Positions 58,236-64,000 of a DNA stretch of 64,000 nucleotides are shown piece after piece. Both the position numbers and the translations under genes were made by a program. The stretch spans positions 363,396,067 through 363,460,066 of the forward strand of contig OY728157.1 in assembly GCA_963277665.1 (NCBI GenBank). Reading direction: 5' to 3'. Positions within the stretch are counted from its first letter, which is position 1; each line of letters opens with the position of its first letter. The notes beneath the pieces were generated by a model. It had not been told where the DNA came from. It was given only the letters and a program-made list of their open reading frames with translations, and ran no database searches. The DNA is from Viscum album. Its lineage: Eukaryota; Streptophyta; Magnoliopsida; Santalales; Viscaceae.

Positions 58236-60264
58236 GACTAAGGTAGGTGATCCCCCCCCCCCCGATTCCAGAAGCAGATTGCGCAACTCTTAGAAGTGAT
58301 GCCTGACTCCCAGAGGCCTATTAGAAGCCCCAACACAGTGCACCTCTTCCATCCGATCAGCTACCAGGTTAGACTCCTTCCACCTCTTCTCAATGATATC
58401 CTTCCACCTCTTCTCAAGGATATACTTCTGTTCTCAAGGATATCATTATTTCTTATTTCTTGGGATTTTTGAAAATTTTATGATTCACTACTCCACGAAT
58501 TGTGTACTCAAATCACTACATCCACGAATTGTGTACTCAAATCACTACATCATTGTACACATTTTCCAATTAATGTTTTCATTACACATATACATTTATA
58601 AGGGCATGTTGTCTCTTTCTTGTGTTCTAATTTTAAAGATTCATAGTCTTATTTTAATCTCAATGCTTTAAATATTACAGCTTCATGTATATGAACTCAT
58701 AAGAGATTGTTTGTAATATTTATACATAGTATTTCATGAAAATCACTCCTTCCATTAAGATCATGTTAAACATGAATACAATATTCATCTTAATTTTTGT
58801 ACACTATGTGTATTACATAAAATGTATGTATCATGTTTCTATCAAAATCTATATATATATATATATATATATATAATGACACACTGTTCACTTATCCTTT
58901 GCAGAATAGAACATATGGAGTATCTTCTTGAACTTTGCAAAAATAGTATGTAGTCCCTGATTATTCTTCACAGAAGAAATAAGATAAACTTAACCATACA
59001 ATCTAATGTTGTTTATGAATAAAATATCTACAAAGGGAACTCTCGGTGGAACCTCTCCTTTTCCGATGTAGTAAATCTTCCTTCTTCATGAAACTAATTC
59101 ACAGAATGTCAAATTCTCAATATTAATGAATATTAGTTTTCCTAATATAAGAATTTATCATTATACCTTCAACATTATACATGATTTATTCAATCACATT
59201 TTTAAAACACAATGAACATTTTCACTGATTTGGGGTTCTTCAAAATGCTTGGGAAATTCAGAAAAACACATGTACTGAATCATGCTTCTCATATGGTTTC
59301 ATGGATACAAGTTCATCTCGAAAATCATGACTGCATGGTTAAAATATCAGTAGGACCATGGGATCATTATTCTTCACACAAATGAAGTTGTTTTCTGCAA
59401 CTTCATGTTTTTGTTTTCACTTTTAATTTATCCAAAAGGGGATCTTTGTGGTCATTAATCATGGTTGTGGGTGGTCATTTAGGATGTAATATAGTATGAC
59501 TTCATTTGACTTGATGTATCCAATATTATTATTTATTTATGTTAAATTTGATTATCTTTGACAAGTGATGTTGTCTAATAAGTTGTTATTAATGGTTGTA
59601 ATAATGAAAATATGGTATAAGGGTTCACATGGTGTGTATAATGGTTGACATGGTGTCTACGATAATCTAGTTTCCTGGGAATGTACATGGGAATGTACAC
59701 ACGGTACATGACTTGGTTAGACATGTAAATATACATGGCCAATCCCTTGTTGTGAAAAGTATGTTTGGCCAAATGGGTTGCTGAAAACATCCCATTTACA
59801 CATGGATTTGTTTCATGGGTATTACCACATGATGTGTTGGCAATACTATAGAGTAGGTAGTAATTAGCTCAGTCAAAACACTTTCATCCCTGAAATTCAA
59901 GACTACATGGTTATATGGAAGAACCCATGTTCTAATGACATGCCTAACATGGTTTCTAACTCACCTCAGCTAAAAATAAAATTGAACACTGGTTAAATGA
60001 AAGAATTCATCCTAAACGTACACTATAACATTGGTTAAATAGAAGAAATCATCCTCGTTACTGAATTCCATACACATTTGGGCAAAAAACCATCATTCAA
60101 AAACATTAATATAATGTATAGGCTTTTCAAAAAACACATATCCCTTAAATGTCATGAAATTATAGTAGGCACTAATTTAAAGTTTTCATGTTTACAGGTG
60201 GAATCTTTGTTGCTTTGGATAATATATTCTCAGAACTATAGAGTAGAAACCCATTCAGTGTTTT
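58236..60264. other. Non-coding left region of CACTA element F
   Basis: No protein domain could be read. It contains a run of 13 C at about 58252, a 24-bp tandem repeat (CTTCCACCTCTTCTCAAGGATATC, three units, 58377-58444), a 29-bp tandem duplication (CCACGAATTGTGTACTCAAATCACTACAT at 58493 and 58522), an (AT) run at 58851-58875, and a duplicated GGTTAAATRRAAGAATTCATCCT block near 59992 and 60032. Frames here are short and have no family features. Confidence 0.6.
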
Positions 60265-60565
60265 GAGGTCCACCTAAGACAACCCCCCTCTTTCCTGGAC
60301 CCAAGACAACCCCCTGCCTTCCTGGACCCTAGACAACCCCTCCCCCCCCACCCCCACCCTCCTTCATGGACTCCGGAAAGCCCCCCCCCCCCCTCCTTCC
60401 TGGACCCTGGACAACCACCCTCCTCCCTGGACCCCGGACAGCCCCCACCCACCTATCTGGACCCAGTACAACCCCCCTCCTTTCTGGAACCTGGACAGCC
60501 CTCCACCCTCCTCCTTGGACCCTAAACAGCCCACCATCCACCTCCCTAGACCCCAGACAACCCAA
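60265..60565. repeat. C-rich minisatellite in CACTA element F, about nine units
   Basis: Units of about 30 bp (26-44) follow CCTGGACCCYGGACAACCCCC...CCTCCTT, with TGGAC-type anchors at 60295, 60323, 60367, 60401, 60428, 60458, 60484, 60515 and 60547. The plus strand is almost free of G outside the GGAC and CCGG words, making a strong strand bias. Gly/Arg-rich minus-strand frames here (for example 60364-60678) are by-products of the repeat. Confidence 0.88.
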
Positions 60566-61205
60566 AAATCATTATTCGTATGTGAGATAAAACCCAATAG
60601 AACTTGAAAGTCCCTCTCCAATGAGTGTCCATCTGGGTTCGGGTCACTAATGAGTGGCATCCTAGTTTTGGATGTCATAATTCATGGATATCCTTTTTGT
60701 AGGTGTTTATAATCACATCCATACCTATAACTATTGAAGGTCCCTCTCTAAAATCAATTAGGACATGATTCAATGAATACACCCTACCAACCTATGATCT
60801 ATAGCCCCAAACCTAGGATCCTTTAATCTATAGTTAAGGTGAAACTTGATGAGGCCATAACTACTTTTGATATGATCCTCATCCTACTCCTCATCCTGAT
60901 CTCCCTAAAGAAGTTAAAGTATAAAACTCATGTACTCCCAACAAGACCCATAAGGATTATGTATTCCTTGATCCACTTCCAATATCTTTCTGGGAAATAC
61001 TTGAATATGGGTATCAAAAATTATGTATCTTATTTTCTTATATACACTATATTTTGTTGTATTTCTTAATATGATTCTCATATAGAGTAGTGTGTCAGTT
61101 ATGCTTTTATTTAAAGTAAACAATTGTCATTTACCTAAATATTTTTTTGATTGAACTTCAATATTGTTAATGTATTTGAAATGACTTATTGCAATTTTTT
61201 ATAGA
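60566..61205. other. Upstream region of the TNP2 gene
   Basis: AT-rich sequence with no readable domain lies between the C-rich minisatellite and the first recognisable TNP2 codons. The frame at 60839-61069 and its minus-strand counterpart resemble nothing recognisable. A promoter could lie here but I cannot point to one. Confidence 0.45.
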
Positions 61206-64000
61206 ATGGATAGAAGTTAGATGTATGAAACCGATCAGATTGCAACTTATTTTCAAAATAATTTGAATATCTTTTTATATTTTTCATTTGACAAGGCTTT
61301 AGATGGTGGTTGCATACACTTCCCATGTTCTAATTATGTTGGAAGAGCTTGGTTGAGTCGTGAAGCAGTTAGCTATCATATAACCAAATATGGTTTCCAA
61401 ACAAACTATTATGTGTGCTATCACAATTGATAGAAAATGGAATCTCAAAATGTTGATGATCCAAATGATAGGACTGAATTGGAGAGTTTGATATATGATC
61501 GGTTTCAATTTATCCGGCATCATGAGAAGGAAAGGATGTCCATCCAGAAAGATTTCGATACAAGCACACATGATGCGTCCAATGAAAATGATGATGTTGA
61601 TAGGGTGAAAAAATTGAACGATGCTGTAACGACTCCAGTATATCGGCAATGTGGTAATATGAAAAAGTTGGAATTTTTAATCTGATTGTTTCATGAGAAA
61701 ACTATGTATGGGATTTAAAGTACTGCAATTGATTACATTCTTACCTTCTTGAAGGACTTACTTCCAGATGATGCAGATATTCCATCAAACCACTATATGG
61801 AATGTAAGTTAGTTGATGAACTTGGATTCTCAAAAAAAATTCATGCTTGCCCGAATGATTGAAGCATATTTTGGGAGGAAACTACTGAAAGAAATGATTG
61901 TATCAAATGTGGAACCTTATGATGGAAGCCAAAAGATGATGGAACACCATCTCGTGTGCCATAAAAAGTAATGTGGAACTTTCCATTGACCCCTAGATTA
62001 CCGAACCTTTCCATTTCTAATCAAATATCAATAAAAATGTGATGGAATAACACTGAGAGAAAAAAGAATAATGAAGAGTTGGTTCACCCTACAGATGGAT
62101 TTTCATGGTAGAGATTTGATGATCGATATCCTGAATTTACAGCTGATGTGCGTAATGTGAGACTGGTTATTTCATGTGACGGTTTTAATCCATTTGGGCA
62201 TATTCTTAATTCGCACAGCACATGGCCGGTTTTCATACACATTTATAACCTTCCCCCATGGTTGTGTATGAAAAATCCTTACACTTTCTTGAGTATATAG
62301 ATATCTGGACCTTTTAATCCTAGTAATGATATATATTTATACATGTAACCTTTAATAAAAGAGTTGAAACTTCTTTGGGATGTGGGTGTTCCCACATATG
62401 ATGCATGTTTGAAAGACATATTTCAGATGTGTGTTGCGCTTATGTTGATGATCAATGATTTTCCTGCTTATGCAATGATATCTGGATGGAGCACAAAAGG
62501 AAAATTGTCATGTCATGTTTTTATGAATAATACTTGATTGATAAGACTGAAATATCATCATAGTTTTAGTTTTATGGGACATCGACGATTCTTTCCAATG
62601 AACCATCCATATAGAAACAATCGTCAAAGATTTGACAATACCATGGAGACTGACGATCCAACTCAGCGTATGTCTGGAACTGATGTGCTTAATGAATTGA
62701 AAGATTTCAGTTATTTATATGGGAAGGTTATAATGAAATCTAGAAAGAGGGAAAATGTTTCCAATGATACCTATTACAATTGGAAGAAGAAGAGTATATT
62801 ATTTGATTTTTTGTATTGGTCAACCAACTTGTTACATCATTTCATAGATTTAATGCACATTGAAAAGAATATATGTGAAATTTTTCTTTAGATTCTTCTA
62901 AATGTCAATGAGAATACAAAATATGATTTACGATCTCAGTGTGACTTGGTAGATTGGGGGACCAGACCAGAATTGCATCATGTCTATATCAGTGAAAATA
63001 AATGGCAAATTCCATGTGCTTCTTATGTGATGACACCTACTGAAAAAGTCAAATTCTGGAAGTGCTTGAGACAATTAATGTTCCTGATGGATATTTAAGC
63101 AATATATCAAAACAATTCAATAGAAAATAGTAGAAGCTGAAATCTTTGAAGACTCATGATTATCACATCCTTTTTCATGAGTTTATTCCAATAGCAATCT
63201 GTCATCTCTTTTCCAATAATGTAATAGTCTCAGTTATTTGGTTGTGCTATTTGTTTAGAGATCTTTGTTCCAAGAAGTTGTCTAAATCCTTATTGCAAAA
63301 ACTTTAAGTAGAGACACCATTAATTTTGTGTGAGTTAGAGAAAATATTCCCTCCGTCATTTTTTACCTGCATGTTACATCTAACTGTCCATCTTCTGACC
63401 AAAATAATTCTTGGAGGACCCATAGCTTTTCGTTGGATGTATCCAATTGAAAGAGACATGTACACATTGAAATCATATGTTTAGAACAAGAATTATCCCG
63501 AAGGTTCTATTGTGAACGGTTACTTGGCTCAAGAATGAATGGATTTTTTCTCAATGTATTTTTCTGATCTTACTATGAGAATAAACATACCTATAAGAAA
63601 TGAAGAAGAAAAGTATGAGAAAATTGAACCCAGTTATCCATCACTTCCTCAGATAGGGGGAATTCTGGGATCATATACATTGACGACATTAAGCCTTGAA
63701 GAGTGATAGATGGCACATTGAAAAATGTGGTTCAATTGTGATTTTTTTGATGAGTATATCAAGTAAGTAAATTTTACATGTATCTCTTATCTTATCTCTT
63801 GTAATTTTAAATATTTTTCAAACTATTTTTATTTTTATCTATAGGGAACATAAATAATTGATATATAGAAAGCATCGTTCTTTGTCTTTGAGAAGGAAGG
63901 AGACTTTGCATAGCAAATGGTTTTCTTCTTGGTTGAAATTAAGGGTAAAAATATTTCTGTAATAACTAAATAAAAATAATATTTAAGTAAGTTTACTATT
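61206..64000 (+). pseudogene. TNP2-type CACTA transposase, 5' part (broken)
   Basis: TNP2 cuts and moves CACTA elements. Translation starts M-D-R-S, then a stop at 61218, then M-Y-E-T: the start of the transposase-associated N-terminal domain, which runs to about 61430 with C-S-N-Y and W-L-S-R-E-A-V motifs. A middle part has F-L-K-D-L-L-P-D-D and K-I-H-A-C-P-N-D (61760-61860). The catalytic Transposase_21-type region is at about 61975-62890: F-P-L-T-P-R-L, C-D-G-F-N-P-F-G, Y-N-L-P-P-W-L-C-M-K, I-N-D-F-P-A-Y, S-G-W-S-T-K-G-K-L, M-G-H-R-R-F-F-P and M-H-I-E-K-N-I-C. A DUF4218-like part follows (63040-63560): V-P-D-G-Y, L-E-K-I-F-P-P-S-F-F, R-W-M-Y-P-I-E-R and N-Y-P-E-G-S-I. A probable intron is at 63763-63844. 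Many stops make it inactive. The gene continues past the window. Confidence 0.9.
63763..63844 (+). other. Probable intron in the TNP2 pseudogene
   Basis: Frame E-Y-I is followed by AA|GTAAGT, an AT-rich 82-nt stretch and TATAG|GGAAC, after which TNP2-like sequence (R-K-H-R-S-L-S-L-R-R-K) resumes. Donor and acceptor both fit plant consensus. Confidence 0.65.

Larger units (their letters stand above)
58027..64000 (+). mobile_element. CACTA (En/Spm) transposon F, left part; runs past the window end
   Basis: This is a class II DNA transposon in plus orientation. The left terminus aligns AACTACTGGAAATC with a CACTACTGGAAA-type inverted repeat; the first base is mutated. It is followed by about 200 bp of short subterminal repeats, a 3-kb non-coding stretch with several tandem repeats, and a degenerate TNP2-type transposase gene from 61206 to the window edge. 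The exact break in homology between C5 and C1 at this point supports the terminus. The right terminus and any TNP1-like second gene lie outside. Confidence 0.87.

Noticed and set aside
59575..59790. 71-codon minus-strand frame with His/Tyr-rich sequence
   Set aside because: It overlaps short direct repeats (CACATGGTGT, GGGAATGTACA) in the non-coding part of CACTA F and has no domain features.
60255..60678. Overlapping Gly/Arg-rich minus-strand frames that look like a repetitive protein
   Set aside because: They are translations of the C-rich minisatellite; three frames are open at once because the repeat lacks stop triplets.

Overview
This window is intergenic, repeat-derived DNA from a land plant with a large, transposon-rich genome. 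The evidence is the element types: Ty1/copia and Ty3/gypsy LTR retrotransposons with initiator-tRNA-Met primer sites, chromodomain-type gypsy pol ends, and a CACTA (En/Spm) transposon with a TNP2 transposase. I found no host protein gene, tRNA, rRNA or CRISPR array. The species cannot be named from the sequence. Every coding region is a broken relic with stops, frameshifts or lost catalytic residues.

Left part (1-16.6 kb): four very long, AT-rich LTR copies of one minus-oriented gypsy-like family (family C: C1 cut by the window edge, C2, C3, C4), separated by short eroded non-coding remnants. They share a minus-strand TATA box, a right end of the type (G)GGATGTTRCA, and a repeated hairpin-forming module. 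A fifth copy (C5) lies at 54.1-58.0 kb. From 16.7 to 20.2 kb there is a tandem satellite of about 20 diverged monomers with a period of 178 bp.

Right part (20.2-64 kb): a nest of insertions. The outermost recognisable element is a minus-strand copia (D). Part of its 3' LTR and its RNase H/RT relic lie at 52.1-54.1 kb, and the rest of that LTR probably lies at 20.2-20.9 kb. A plus-strand copia (E, 20914-52139, LTRs about 1.8-1.9 kb) sits in the D LTR. E was then split twice. A minus-strand gypsy (A, 25940-37147, LTRs about 3.0 kb) landed in its gag zinc-knuckle codons. A plus-strand gypsy (B, 39684-49624, LTRs about 2.5 kb) landed between its reverse transcriptase and RNase H. Removing A and B restores the order LTR-PBS-gag-PR-INT-RT-RNH-PPT-LTR for E. 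By eye the LTR pairs are most alike in A, less in B and least in E, which fits the nesting order. The C5 LTR interrupts D on the right, and a CACTA element (F) interrupts C5 at 58027. F runs off the window with a degenerate TNP2 gene from 61206.

The features most worth a second look are the hairpin modules of the family C LTRs, the 178-bp satellite, and the CTACCGGTAG-type minisatellite next to a CACTA-like terminus inside the element A LTRs.
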